Of a stretch of DNA of 64,000 bases, positions 9,033 to 17,906 are shown piece by piece. The DNA comes from Pseudomonadota bacterium. GTDB lineage: Bacteria; Pseudomonadota; Alphaproteobacteria; Rhizobiales; Xanthobacteraceae. The notes beneath the pieces were generated by a model, which did not search any database, had not been told where the DNA came from, and saw nothing but the letters and a program-made list of their open reading frames with translations. Positions within the stretch are counted from its first letter, which is position 1. Each line of letters begins with the position of its first letter. The stretch covers positions 1 through 64,000 of the forward strand of contig JAGXAJ010000006.1 of NCBI GenBank assembly GCA_018971625.1, written 5' to 3'. Both the position numbers and the translations under genes were made by a program.

Positions 9033-11408
9033 ATGCAACATCATACGTCTCCGTCTTCCCTGGAAAACGCTATTGCACTGCAAAAACACGGTGTTGGGCA
9101 GCCGGTCCGGCGCAAGGAAGACGACATCCTGGTCCGGGGCAAGGGCAGGTACACCGACGATTTTAGTCTGCCCCGGCAGGTTTATGCCTGGATCGTACGT
9201 TCCAGCCACGCCCACGGCATCATTCGCGGCATCGCCACCTCGGCCGCCAAAGCGATGCCGGGCGTTCTCGGCGTCTGGACCGGAGCCGACCTCGCTTCCG
9301 CCAATTATGGCCCATTCGTCTGCGCGCTGCCGCTGAAGGGTCGCGACGGCTCGCCGCTGCTGCAGACCAACCGTTCGGCGCTGAGCAGCGACAAGGTGCG
9401 CTATGTCGGCGACCCCGTGGCCTTTGTGGTGGCCGAGACAACAGCACAAGCGCGCGACGCCGCTGAAGCAGTCGAGCTCGACATCGATGCATTGCCCGCG
9501 GTGACCAACGCCAGGGAAGCGGCGCAGCCGGGCGCGCCGCAGCTTTACGATCACATTCCGAACAACGTGGCGCTGGACTATCACTATGGCGACACCGCCA
9601 GGCTCGATGCGGCGTTTGCAAGCGCGGCCCACGTCACCCGGCTCGATATGGTCAACAACCGCATCGCCGTCGTGCCGATGGAGCCGCGCGTGGCGATCGG
9701 CGCCTACGACAAGGAGAGCGAGCGCTTCACCATCCAGGTTCCGACCCAGGGCGTTTCGGGAAACCGGACGACGCTGGCCAGGATCCTGAACACGCCCGCC
9801 GAAAAGGTCCGCATCCTGAGCGCCAATGTCGGCGGCTCGTTCGGCATGAAGAACATCAACTACCCTGAATACATCTGCATCCTGCACGCGGCGAAGGCAC
9901 TCGGCCGTCCGGTCAAGTGGACCGACGAGCGCTCGACCAGCTTTCTGTCGGACAGCCACGGCCGCGGGCAGATCATCCACGGCGAACTCGCGCTCGACGC
10001 CGACGGCAAATTTCTCGCCGTCCGCCTCAACGGTTACGGCAATCTCGGCGCCTACATCACTACCGTGTCGCCGGGGCCGCTCTCGCTCAACACGGGAAAG
10101 AACCTCGCCAGCGTCTACCGTACGCCTCTGCTCGGCATCGACATCAAGACGGTACTGACCAACACGACGCTGATGGGCGCCTATCGCGGCGCCGGACGGC
10201 CCGAGGCCAACTATTTCATGGAGCGTCTGATCGACCGCGCCGCCGAGGAAATGGGCATCAACCGGCTAACGTTGCGCAGGCGCAACTTTATCAAGCCCGC
10301 GCAATTGCCGTTCGCCGCCGCCTCGGGCGTCACCTATGACAGCGGCGATTTCCACGGCGTATTCAACAAGGCGCTGGAGATTTCCGATCACGCCAATTTC
10401 GCCAAACGCAAGAAGGAAAGCCGCAAGAACGGCAAGCTCCGCGGCATCGCGGTCGGCTCCTATCTCGAAGTCACCGCGCCGCCGGGCGGCGAACTCGGCA
10501 AGATCACATTCGAGCCGGACGGTTCGGTGACGCTGACCACCGGGACACTCGATTACGGCCAGGGTCATGCGACGCCATTCGCGCAGATATTATCCGCGCA
10601 GCTCGGCGTGCCCTTTGAGAGGATCGCGCTGGAGCAGAACGACAGCGACCTCGTGCGTTTCGGCAATGGCACTGGTGGCTCGCGCTCGATCACCGCGACC
10701 GGAACGGCGATCGTGGAATCCTCGGCGCTGGTGATTGCCAAGGGCAAGCAGGCGGCCGCGCATCTGATGGAGGCATCCGAAGGCGACATCGAATTCGCCA
10801 ATGGCCGCTTCACCATCGCCGGCACCGATCGCAGCATCGGTATCATGGAGCTGGCCCAACAAATGCGCGAAGGCAACATGCCGGAAGGTGTGCCCTCCTC
10901 GCTCGACGTCGATCACAACACCAAGGATACGCCGTCGACCTACCCCAATGGCTGCCACGCCGTGGAAGTCGAGATCGATCCCGAGACCGGCGTGGTCCGC
11001 ATCGTGCGCTATTCCGCGGTCAATGATTTCGGCACCATCGTCAATCCGATGATCGTCGCGGGCCAGCTTCATGGTGGCGTTGCACAAGGTATCGGCCAGG
11101 CGCTGATGGAGGAGGTCAGCTATGATTCCAGCGGTCAGCCGATCACCGGATCGTTCGTGGACTATGCGATGCCGCGTGCGGGCGATGTTCCCGCGATGTC
11201 GATCGGCGATCATCCATCGCCGACAAAATCCAACCCGTTGGGCACCAAGGGCTGCGGCGAAGCCGGCTGCGCCGGCAGCCTTGTCTGCATCGTCAATGCG
11301 GTGATCGATGCGCTCGCCGAATACGGCGTCACCGAGATCGATATGCCGCTGACGCCCGAGCGCGTCTGGCACGCGATCCAGGATGGTAAGGCGAGGAAGG
11401 CGGCATAG
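9033..11408 (+). CDS. Xanthine dehydrogenase-family molybdopterin-binding subunit (type II CoxL-like)
   Basis: A 791-residue large subunit that binds molybdopterin cytosine dinucleotide. The N-terminal aldehyde-oxidase 'hammerhead' domain begins GVGQPVRRKEDDILVRGKGR. The active-site loop near residue 381 reads GAYRGAGRPE, the type II form, rather than the AYxCSFR signature of true CO dehydrogenase, so CO oxidation should not be assumed. The catalytic glutamate is in GTKGCGEAGC near residue 741. The frame is open back to 8775, but the ATG at 9033 is preferred because homology starts there and AGGT lies 9 bases upstream. No CoxM- or CoxS-like medium or small subunit gene is adjacent, so partner subunits must lie elsewhere. 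Confidence 0.9.
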   Translation: MQHHTSPSSLENAIALQKHGVGQPVRRKEDDILVRGKGRYTDDFSLPRQVYAWIVRSSHAHGIIRGIATSAAKAMPGVLGVWTGADLASANYGPFVCALPLKGRDGSPLLQTNRSALSSDKVRYVGDPVAFVVAETTAQARDAAEAVELDIDALPAVTNAREAAQPGAPQLYDHIPNNVALDYHYGDTARLDAAFASAAHVTRLDMVNNRIAVVPMEPRVAIGAYDKESERFTIQVPTQGVSGNRTTLARILNTPAEKVRILSANVGGSFGMKNINYPEYICILHAAKALGRPVKWTDERSTSFLSDSHGRGQIIHGELALDADGKFLAVRLNGYGNLGAYITTVSPGPLSLNTGKNLASVYRTPLLGIDIKTVLTNTTLMGAYRGAGRPEANYFMERLIDRAAEEMGINRLTLRRRNFIKPAQLPFAAASGVTYDSGDFHGVFNKALEISDHANFAKRKKESRKNGKLRGIAVGSYLEVTAPPGGELGKITFEPDGSVTLTTGTLDYGQGHATPFAQILSAQLGVPFERIALEQNDSDLVRFGNGTGGSRSITATGTAIVESSALVIAKGKQAAAHLMEASEGDIEFANGRFTIAGTDRSIGIMELAQQMREGNMPEGVPSSLDVDHNTKDTPSTYPNGCHAVEVEIDPETGVVRIVRYSAVNDFGTIVNPMIVAGQLHGGVAQGIGQALMEEVSYDSSGQPITGSFVDYAMPRAGDVPAMSIGDHPSPTKSNPLGTKGCGEAGCAGSLVCIVNAVIDALAEYGVTEIDMPLTPERVWHAIQDGKARKAA

Positions 11409-11435
11409 CGGCGCGCCGGATCGAAAAGCCGCGCA

Positions 11436-11566
11436 ATCTCTACACGTCTTGGCCGGGCATAGCCGTCTGAAAGACGGCGTCGCTTCCGCTCGCCTATGCC
11501 GGCCCCCCACGTCTTTGGCTCCGCAAAAAGACGTGGATGCCCGGCACAGGGGCCGGGCATGACGAG
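11436..11566. repeat. Extragenic palindromic element
   Basis: The sequence between two convergent genes folds extensively. GCCGGGCATAG and CTATGCCGGCC pair around GCCGTCTGAAAGACGGC, and ACGTCTTTGGCTCC..AAAAAGACGTGG and ATGCCCGGCACAGGGGCCGGGCAT form further stems. It is of the type found in many copies in Bradyrhizobium genomes and may serve as a bidirectional transcript end. Confidence 0.7.
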
Positions 11567-11585
11567 GTTGATACGCCTTTCGATG

Positions 11586-12386
11586 TCACGCCGCCGCGCG
11601 CTCGCGCGGCTGATAGATCGCGATATGATGACAATGCGCCAGCGCGATCTTGCCGTTGGCGATCACCAGCGCGTCGAGTTCGACGAAGCGGTGACCCTTC
11701 TTCTCATAGTGGCCAGTGACCTTCGCACGCGCGGTCAGTTCATCGCCAACCTTTCCGGCCGATAAAAGCTGCATCCGGCTGCCGACGTGAATCCAGGGGC
11801 CGAGAATGGCGTTGTCGACCAGCACCTTGTTCATGGTCCGCTGCAACAGGCCGGGATGACCGAGCCCTTCCCTCGCATAGATCGCGTCCGGCTCGCGAAC
11901 ATCCCTGAGATATTCCGTCGCGGCATCGCCGCTCCAGGAAAGCGGCACTGTCCCGAGCCACTGGTCAACTTGATAGGAGGCGGAATTGACCGGTCTGCGC
12001 TCCGCCATTGCGGCGGTTTCGCGATAATCCGCCATCGAAAATGGCGGCACGGAGTCCGGCAGCGACGCGGTGCCGGTCGCGCATTGCTCGCCGCGGCTTT
12101 CGAGCTCGATCGAGAGTACGTCGCCGCTCTCTTTGGCGGTAACATCGGCGAGTTCGCCATCATAGACGGGCTTGACGAAACGCGCCTCGATCAGGCCGCG
12201 TTCAAGAAAGGCGCGTCCCCATTTCCGGACGGGAATATGGACCATGTAGGCGAACACATCGACACCCGGCACCAGTCCGCCGCTGAACCCGAACTTTCGC
12301 GCAACCGCATCGTCGTGAATCTTGTTTTCGGAAAGTTTCGAGCTGTTGTAGGCCGAAACGCGGTAGGTCTCGATCGGACTTGTCAT
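11586..12386 (-). CDS. MaoC-like double-hotdog protein (acyl-CoA hydratase-like)
   Basis: A soluble 266-residue protein that looks like two fused hotdog folds. The first half holds the hydratase-type stretch DDAVARKFGFSGGLVPGVDVFAYM (about 25-48), in which the usual catalytic Asp/His pair appears weakened because no clear His follows. The second half contains GPWIHVGSRMQLLS and GHYEKKGHRFVELDALVIANG, a hotdog sheet typical of thioester enzymes or binding proteins. The ATG at 12386 follows GGGGACAGC. It stands alone, so a role in acyl-CoA metabolism is inferred only from the fold. Confidence 0.72.
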   Translation of the reverse strand: MTSPIETYRVSAYNSSKLSENKIHDDAVARKFGFSGGLVPGVDVFAYMVHIPVRKWGRAFLERGLIEARFVKPVYDGELADVTAKESGDVLSIELESRGEQCATGTASLPDSVPPFSMADYRETAAMAERRPVNSASYQVDQWLGTVPLSWSGDAATEYLRDVREPDAIYAREGLGHPGLLQRTMNKVLVDNAILGPWIHVGSRMQLLSAGKVGDELTARAKVTGHYEKKGHRFVELDALVIANGKIALAHCHHIAIYQPRERAAA

Positions 12387-12524
12387 GCTGTCCCCGATTT
12401 CGGCTATTTTCCCTGTACAATCCTACGCCAGGGAGGTGCCGTGGCAAGCGGGTCTGGCCAGGTGTTTTCCTCGCATTTTCAGCTGCGATGGAGTACCACG
12501 CGGCGATCCCTGCAATAACGAGAT

Positions 12525-13022
12525 ATGGCACCGGACTTGAGCAGCACACGTATTTATGTCGATGCCGACGCCTGCCCGGTGAAGGACGAAGTCTACCGCG
12601 TGGCGGCCAGGCATGCGCTGCCGGTCAGCGTGGTCGCCGGCAATTTCATTAGGGTGCCGCAAGATCCGATGATCGAGCGTATCGCGGCGGGTTCCGGAAT
12701 GGATGCCGCCGACGACTGGATTGCGGAACGTGCCGGCAAGAGCGACATCGTCATCACGTCGGATATTCCGCTGGCGAGCCGTTGCGTGAAGGCCGGCGCC
12801 GAGGTGATCGCGCCGAACGGCAAGCCGTTCACGGAAGCATCAATCGGCATGACGCTCGCGGTCCGCAATTTGATGACCGATCTGCGCTCGTCAGGGGAAA
12901 TCACTGGCGGCCCCAAAGGGTTTTCGCCGCGCGACCGCTCGGCTTTCCTGTCGGCGCTCGATCAGACCATTCGCCGTATCCAGCGCCGGCGGACGGCCGA
13001 GCCCGCTGCGAAACAGGGTTGA
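12525..13022 (+). CDS. YaiI/YqxD family protein (DUF188)
   Basis: A 165-residue cytosolic protein of a family with a PIN/NYN-like fold whose biochemical role is not established. The diagnostic N-terminal motif [14 protein letters not shown] (about 8-21) contains the conserved acidic residues. The second acidic motif is [11 protein letters not shown], followed by [12 protein letters not shown] and [14 protein letters not shown], all typical of the family. It ends 10 bp upstream of the ABC-F gene on the same strand, so the two are probably co-transcribed. Confidence 0.92.
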   Translation: MAPDLSSTRIYVDADACPVKDEVYRVAARHALPVSVVAGNFIRVPQDPMIERIAAGSGMDAADDWIAERAGKSDIVITSDIPLASRCVKAGAEVIAPNGKPFTEASIGMTLAVRNLMTDLRSSGEITGGPKGFSPRDRSAFLSALDQTIRRIQRRRTAEPAAKQG

Positions 13023-13032
13023 ACCGGGACAT

Positions 13033-14838
13033 ATGCCGCCGCTGATCCAGATGAAAGACATCGCGCTGACCTTCGGCGGCACACCGCTGTTGTCAGGCGT
13101 CGAGCTGTCAGTGTCGGCAACCGAGCGCGTCTGCCTGATCGGTCGCAACGGCTCGGGCAAGTCGACGCTATTGAAGATCGCTGCCGGTCTCGTCGAGCCC
13201 GACAGCGGCAGCCGCTTCGTGCAGCCGGGTGCGACCATCCGCTATCTGCCACAGGAGCCCGATTTTGCCGGCTTTGCCACGACGCTGGCCTATGTCGAAG
13301 CAGGCCTTGCGCCGGGCGATGACCACTACCAGGCCCGCTATGTGCTGGAACAGCTCGGGCTACGCGGCGACGAAGATCCGGCCCATGTCTCCGGCGGCGA
13401 GGCCCGTCGCGCGGCTCTAGCGCGTGTGCTGGCGCCCTCACCCGATATCCTGCTGCTGGACGAGCCGACCAACCATCTCGACCTCACCACGATCGAATGG
13501 CTGGAAGGTGAACTCGGCGGCCGCCGCAGCGCGTTGGTCCTCATCAGTCATGACCGCCGCTTCCTGTCCAACCTGTCCCGTTCCACCGCCTGGCTCGACC
13601 GTGGCCAGATCCGTCAGATCGATCGGGGTTTTGGCGCGTTCGAAGCCTGGCGCGACGACGTGCTGGCCGAGGAAGAGCGCGAGCAGCACAAGCTCGACCG
13701 CAAGATCGTCAACGAAGAACATTGGCTGCGCTACGGCGTTTCCGGGCGACGCAAGCGCAACGTCAAGCGGCTCGGCAACCTCCATGCGCTGCGCCAGCAG
13801 CGTCGCGACTATCGGGGAGCCACGGGTAACGCGAACCTCAGCGCCGCCGAAGCCGAGAAATCCGGCCGGCTGGTGATCGAGGCCAAGGGCATCACCAAAT
13901 CCTATGGCGGACGCAAGATCGTCGACGGCTTCTCGATCCGGGTGCAGCGCGGCGACCGCATCGGCATCGTCGGGCCAAACGGCGCGGGCAAGACCACGCT
14001 GGTCAATCTGCTGACCGGCGCGGATGCGCCCGATAGCGGCACGCTGCGGCTCGGCGCCAACATCGAGATGGCGACGCTCGACCAGCATCGCGAAAGCCTC
14101 GATCCGAAATCGACGCTCACGGAGGCCTTGACCGGTGGACGCGGCGATCACGTCATGGTCGGCGGCAAGCCGAAGCACGTCGTCAGCTACATGAAGGATT
14201 TCCTGTTCGCGCATGAGCAGATGCGCACACCGCTCGAAGTGCTCTCAGGCGGCGAGCGCGGACGGCTGATGCTGGCGCGGGCGCTGGCAAAACCTTCCAA
14301 CCTGCTGGTGCTGGACGAGCCGACCAACGACCTCGACCTGGAAACGCTCGACGTGCTGGAGGAAATGCTGGGCGATTACGAGGGCACCGTGATCCTGATC
14401 AGCCATGATCGCGACTTCCTTGATCGCGTCGTGACATCGGTGATCGTGCCGGAAGGCAACGGGCGCTGGATCGAATATGCCGGCGGTTATACCGACATGC
14501 TGGCGCAGCGCGGCGCCGACCTGAAGCGCGAACCGGGGAAGACTGCATCCGACGGCCGCAAGGAACCCAGGTTGGCCGCGCCCTCGACAACACCAAAGCG
14601 CCGGCTGAATTTTAATGAAAAGCACGCGCTGGAGACGCTGCCGAAGATGATCGAAAAGCTGCAGGCCGAGATCGCCAGGCAGCAGAACGTGCTCGACGAT
14701 CCCGATCTCTATGCCAGGGATCGCAAGAAGTTCGACCGGGCATCCGCCACCATCGCCACCGCGCAGCAGGAACTCGCCGCCGCCGAAGACCGCTGGCTGG
14801 AACTCGAAGTATTGCGCGAAGAGATAGAACAGGCGTAG
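13033..14838 (+). CDS. uup: ABC-F family ATPase, Uup-like
   Basis: A soluble 601-residue protein with two ABC ATPase domains and no membrane part, of the ABC-F class that acts on ribosomes or branched DNA. Walker A motifs are GRNGSGKST (about 37-45) and GPNGAGKTT (about 315-323). Signature motifs are VSGGEARRAALARV and LSGGERGRLMLARA, and Walker B motifs are ILLLDEPTNHLD and LLVLDEPTNDLD. A Uup-type C-terminal extension after about residue 500 is Lys/Glu-rich and ends in a predicted coiled coil (KMIEKLQAEIARQQNVL). This tail and the NHLD/NDLD pair favour Uup over EttA. It is close-packed behind the YaiI gene. Confidence 0.9.
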   Translation: MPPLIQMKDIALTFGGTPLLSGVELSVSATERVCLIGRNGSGKSTLLKIAAGLVEPDSGSRFVQPGATIRYLPQEPDFAGFATTLAYVEAGLAPGDDHYQARYVLEQLGLRGDEDPAHVSGGEARRAALARVLAPSPDILLLDEPTNHLDLTTIEWLEGELGGRRSALVLISHDRRFLSNLSRSTAWLDRGQIRQIDRGFGAFEAWRDDVLAEEEREQHKLDRKIVNEEHWLRYGVSGRRKRNVKRLGNLHALRQQRRDYRGATGNANLSAAEAEKSGRLVIEAKGITKSYGGRKIVDGFSIRVQRGDRIGIVGPNGAGKTTLVNLLTGADAPDSGTLRLGANIEMATLDQHRESLDPKSTLTEALTGGRGDHVMVGGKPKHVVSYMKDFLFAHEQMRTPLEVLSGGERGRLMLARALAKPSNLLVLDEPTNDLDLETLDVLEEMLGDYEGTVILISHDRDFLDRVVTSVIVPEGNGRWIEYAGGYTDMLAQRGADLKREPGKTASDGRKEPRLAAPSTTPKRRLNFNEKHALETLPKMIEKLQAEIARQQNVLDDPDLYARDRKKFDRASATIATAQQELAAAEDRWLELEVLREEIEQA

Positions 14839-14885
14839 CACGCTTTCGGCAAACGTGGATGCGCGTTGCCAGACAAGGACCCGCC

Positions 14886-15051
14886 ATGACCACACCGCTT
14901 GCGGCCAAAGTCGCCCACGAATATGGCACGCCCTGCGCCGTGATCGAACCATGTCTGCGTGGTCGCCAACATGATAGACGAAGTCGTGATGGTGCGCGGC
15001 GACGAGATCATCTGCACGCTGCCGGTCGCGGCGCAGGGGAAACTGAGATAG
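14886..15051 (+). pseudogene. DSD1/D-threonine aldolase-like gene reduced to its two ends
   Basis: The ATG at 14886 has a good AAGGA site and begins MTTPLAAKVAHEYGTPCAVI, which resembles the N-terminus of PLP-dependent D-threonine aldolase/DSD1-like proteins. From 14947, in another frame, the sequence reads NHVCVVANMIDEVVMVRGDE and ends TLPVAAQGKLR before a TAG at 15051, which resembles the C-terminus of the same family (VPNH.C...N..D, then PVAARG). About 300 codons that should separate these parts are absent, and the join at about 14943-14947 is out of frame. The result cannot encode an enzyme. Both ends are recognised by pattern rather than by alignment. Confidence 0.65.
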
Positions 15052-15118
15052 CGAATGGCGAATAGCGAATAGGGTAATGGCTTCCCCTTATTCTATTCGC
15101 TACTCGCCATTCGCCTCT
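15050..15118. repeat. Palindromic 'cgaatggcgaatag' element
   Basis: AGCGAATGGCGAATAGCGAATAG at 15050-15072 is complementary to CTATTCGCTACTCGCCATTCGC at 15094-15115 with minor mismatch, giving a long stem around a 21-base loop. A related element lies at 26223-26303. The stop codon and last few codons of the flavoprotein gene on the minus strand are contributed by the right arm. Confidence 0.75.
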
Positions 15119-16343
15119 CAAACCATTTCAACACGCCCCTCCCCGCCGCCGCGCCCGTAGCAAACGAAGCCTGCAACAAATAGCCGCCGGTCGGCGCTTC
15201 CCAGTCGAGCATTTCGCCGGCGGCAAAGATGCCGGGCAATCGGCGGATCATGAAATTGGCATCGAGTTCGTCGAACGCAATCCCACCGGCAGTCGAGATC
15301 GCGCGCGCGATCGGCGCGAGGCCGGTGAGTTCGACCGGCACGGCGTTGATCCGGTCGGCAAGACCTTCCGTCGATAGCGACGAAAGCGACAGCCCGGAAG
15401 CGACAGCGGCCTCCTGCAACAAGCCAATTCCGACCGGGGAGAGATGCACTGTCTTGCGCAGCCAGTTCGAGAACGATTGTTTTCCGCGTGGCGCCGATAG
15501 CCGCGTGACGAGATCGCTCCTGTCGAGATCCGGCCGCAAGCCGATCCGCAGAGTTGCGCGTCCCTCGCCGAGCATGGCATCGCGCAACGGCCCAGAGAGC
15601 GCGTAGACCGCGCCACCCTCGATGCCAGAGCGCGTGATCATAGCCTCGCCGCGCACATCGTGTGCACCAAACGACAGCATGATGCCTTTCAGGGGTTGAC
15701 CTTCGTAGCGATCGCGGAAGACGTCGGACCACGCGACGGTAAAGCCGCAGTTGGCCGGAGCGAGCGGCGCAATCCGCACACCCTTTGCGACAAGCTTCTG
15801 CACCCATGCGGCGTCCGATCCGAGCCGCGGCCAACTAGCGCCGCCCAGCGCCAGTATCGTCGCCTGCGCCTCGATGACGCGCGGTCCGCCCGGCGTGTCG
15901 AACGCAAGGCGTCCGTCCGCCTCCCAGCCGGTCCAGCGGTGGCGCAGCGCAAATTTGACGCCCGATGCATCGAGCCGCCGCAACCAGGCCCGCAGCAAAG
16001 GCGATGCCTTGAAGGCTTGTGGAAACACCCTGCCGCTGGAGCCGACGAAGGTCGGTTGTCCCAGCGCGGCGCTCCAGTCGCGCAACGCGTCAGGGGAAAA
16101 TACCTCGATCGCGGCTTTGAGATGCGGCGTCGCGTTTCCGTAGCGGCCGAAAAACCGTGGCAACGTCTCGCTGTGCGTGAGGTTAAGGCCGCCGCGCCCC
16201 GCCATCAGGAATTTGCGGCCCACTGACGGCATCGCGTCATAGACCATGACATCGGCGTCGCCGCCGACGAGCACCTCGGCCGCCATCAAGCCGGCCGGAC
16301 CGGCGCCGATGACCGCGACATCCATTTGCGGTGGCTTGAGCAA
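15093..16343 (-). CDS. BaiN/RdsA-family NAD(P)/FAD-dependent oxidoreductase (TIGR03862-type)
   Basis: A flavoprotein of the HI0933/YhiN group. The FAD dinucleotide loop is VAVIGAGPAGLMAAEVL near the start. The family hallmark GRKFLMAGRGGLNLTHSE follows at about 50 residues. GGASWPRLGSDAAW and the C-terminal FAD-contact segment AGEMLDWEAPTGGYLLQASFATG are also clear. I chose the TTG at 16343 because AAGGAG lies seven bases upstream; an ATG at 16325 gives the same protein shorter by six residues. The C-terminal residues come from a palindromic repeat, so the tail is probably not functional. Substrate is unknown for this subgroup. Confidence 0.88.
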   Translation of the reverse strand: MLKPPQMDVAVIGAGPAGLMAAEVLVGGDADVMVYDAMPSVGRKFLMAGRGGLNLTHSETLPRFFGRYGNATPHLKAAIEVFSPDALRDWSAALGQPTFVGSSGRVFPQAFKASPLLRAWLRRLDASGVKFALRHRWTGWEADGRLAFDTPGGPRVIEAQATILALGGASWPRLGSDAAWVQKLVAKGVRIAPLAPANCGFTVAWSDVFRDRYEGQPLKGIMLSFGAHDVRGEAMITRSGIEGGAVYALSGPLRDAMLGEGRATLRIGLRPDLDRSDLVTRLSAPRGKQSFSNWLRKTVHLSPVGIGLLQEAAVASGLSLSSLSTEGLADRINAVPVELTGLAPIARAISTAGGIAFDELDANFMIRRLPGIFAAGEMLDWEAPTGGYLLQASFATGAAAGRGVLKWFERRMASSE

Positions 16344-16369
16344 GCAGCACTCCTTTGGCTTCAGCGAAA

Positions 16370-16466
16370 CCTCATCCTGAGGAGCGCGCTCTTGCGCGCG
16401 TCTCGAAGAATGGGCCAAACCATCTCATGGTTCGAGACGCGCGAACACGCGCTCCTCACCATGAGG
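16370..16466. repeat. Extragenic palindrome of the 'ctcat..tgaggagcgcg' type
   Basis: CTCATCCTGAGGAGCGCG at the left end is complementary, with mismatches, to CGCGCTCCTCACCATGAGG at the right. An inner pair, GCGCGTCTCGAAGAATGG and CCATCTCATGGTTCGAGACGCGC, forms a second stem. This element type is abundant in Bradyrhizobium. Confidence 0.75.
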
Positions 16467-16488
16467 GCAACGCATGCGTCTTGCAGCT

Positions 16489-17406
16489 CTACAGCTTCAC
16501 GCCGGCTCGCGCTGCCGCCTGTCCAACGTATTTCTGGGTCTGCTCGAACGCGCCTTGGAGCGCCCTGGCTTTCGACATGTCGCTGATCTCGGCGAAATGG
16601 GCTGCGATGGCGTCAGGCGTCCAATCGGATTCCGGCAGGTTGACGCCTTCGGTTTCGATGATCTTGATTACGGCGAAAGACCCCGCACCCGCGCCCATGA
16701 TGGTGCGGGTCGGTGCGTTCTCGCTGAGCAGATATTCCACCGCCGGTGTGATGGACTCCGGCTTCATCAGCGCCAAGGCCTGCGGCGGCAATAATTCTTC
16801 CGTCATGCGGGTCGCCGCGGTCGGCGAGATGGCGTTGACGTGGATGTTATGCTTGCGGCCTTCCTCGGCCAGCACATTCATCAGGCCGAGCATGCCGGTC
16901 TTAGCTGCGCCGTAATTGGCCTGGCCGAAATTACCGAACAGGCCCGCCGACGAGGTGGTAATGACGATGCGGCCATATTGCCGCTCGCGCATGCCATCCC
17001 ATACCGCCTTGCAGCAATAGAAAGTGCCGGTGAGATGCACATCGATGACCTTCGCGAAATCGGCAATCTCCATTTTCGCAAATGACTTGTCACGCAAGAT
17101 GCCGGCATTGGCGCACAACAAATCGACGCTGCCCCATGCCTTGGTGGCGCACTCGACCATCGCCCAGACTTGGGCAAAGTTGGAAACGTCGGCGCCGTCC
17201 GCCATCGCCACGCCACCTGCCTTGCGGATTTGCTCGACGACAGCTTCCGCCGGTGTCAGCGATCCACCGCTGCCGTCGCGTGCGACGCCAAAGTCGTTGA
17301 CCACGACCTTGGCGCCCCGGCCGGCCAGCCCGAGCGCATGCGCGCGCCCGAGCCCGTTGCCCGCGCCAGTGACGATAGCGACGCGTCCGTCAAATCTGAT
17401 TGTCAT
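16489..17406 (-). CDS. SDR-family dehydrogenase (3-hydroxyacyl-CoA dehydrogenase-like)
   Basis: A 305-residue short-chain dehydrogenase similar to the dehydrogenase part of the peroxisomal multifunctional enzyme. The cofactor loop is VTGAGNGLGRAHALGLAGRGA (13-33), with VNDFG marking the NAD-type pocket. NAGIL, the catalytic Ser in TTSSAGLFGNFGQANYGAAK and the YxxxK pair are all present. The extended insertion after the first strand (GVARDGSGGSLTPAEAVVEQI) is typical of the HSD17B4 group. Its ATG overlaps the stop of the MaoC gene, suggesting translational coupling. With the hydratase and the acyl-CoA synthetase upstream it could form a short beta-oxidation-like unit. Confidence 0.88.
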   Translation of the reverse strand: MTIRFDGRVAIVTGAGNGLGRAHALGLAGRGAKVVVNDFGVARDGSGGSLTPAEAVVEQIRKAGGVAMADGADVSNFAQVWAMVECATKAWGSVDLLCANAGILRDKSFAKMEIADFAKVIDVHLTGTFYCCKAVWDGMRERQYGRIVITTSSAGLFGNFGQANYGAAKTGMLGLMNVLAEEGRKHNIHVNAISPTAATRMTEELLPPQALALMKPESITPAVEYLLSENAPTRTIMGAGAGSFAVIKIIETEGVNLPESDWTPDAIAAHFAEISDMSKARALQGAFEQTQKYVGQAAARAGVKL

Positions 17407-17906
17407 GCGCGGATTCCCGAATCTTCAGTCAAAATAGATCCAGCCGATCCAGTCGGCCACCAAGGCAGGCTTCTCCCCGCCCCCTCGATCTCGATGGTGA
17501 CATTGGTGCGCGACTGCAATTCCTTTGGCTTGCGCAATTTCGCGCCGGCGAGCGTAAACCGCCCGCGCACCCGCGAGCCCGAGCGCACCGGCGAAATGAA
17601 ACGCAATTTGTCGAAGCCGTAGTTCACGCCTATGGTGGTGCCCGAGATCACCGGCGTGACCTCGTAGGACATGATGCTCATCAGCGACATCGTCAGAAAG
17701 CCGTACGCGATCGTGGTGCCGAACGAGGTTTCCGCTTTCGCCCGGCTGGGGTCGACATGGCTGAACTGATGGTCCTCAATTACGTCGGCAAGAACGTCGA
17801 TCCGCTGCTGATCGACCAAATGCCATGACGATACCCCGACCTCGCGGCCGACCATGGCCTGATAGTCTGCGAGCGAAATCCGCGGCTTCTGCCAGACTTC
17901 ATTCAT
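17403..17906 (-). CDS. MaoC-family dehydratase with a shifted C-terminus
   Basis: A 167-residue hotdog enoyl-CoA hydratase-type protein. The hydratase signature is DVIEDHQFSHVDPSRAKAETSFGTTIAYGFLTMSL, with the catalytic Asp and His of the D..QFSH(V)D element present. The final 26 residues do not fit the family. Reading one frame over from the C/G-rich run at 17475-17484 gives EKPALVADWIGWIYFD and a stop at 17425-17427, the expected family ending. The frame therefore appears shifted by one base within CCCCGCCCCC. The core fold and active site are untouched. The gene sits between the synthetase (ATGA overlap) and the SDR. Confidence 0.85.
   Translation of the reverse strand: MNEVWQKPRISLADYQAMVGREVGVSSWHLVDQQRIDVLADVIEDHQFSHVDPSRAKAETSFGTTIAYGFLTMSLMSIMSYEVTPVISGTTIGVNYGFDKLRFISPVRSGSRVRGRFTLAGAKLRKPKELQSRTNVTIEIEGAGRSLPWWPTGSAGSILTEDSGIRA

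Noticed and set aside
9033..11408. Annotation as aerobic CO dehydrogenase (CoxL form I)
   Set aside because: The active-site loop is AYRGAGR, not AYxCSFR, and no coxM or coxS gene is adjacent.
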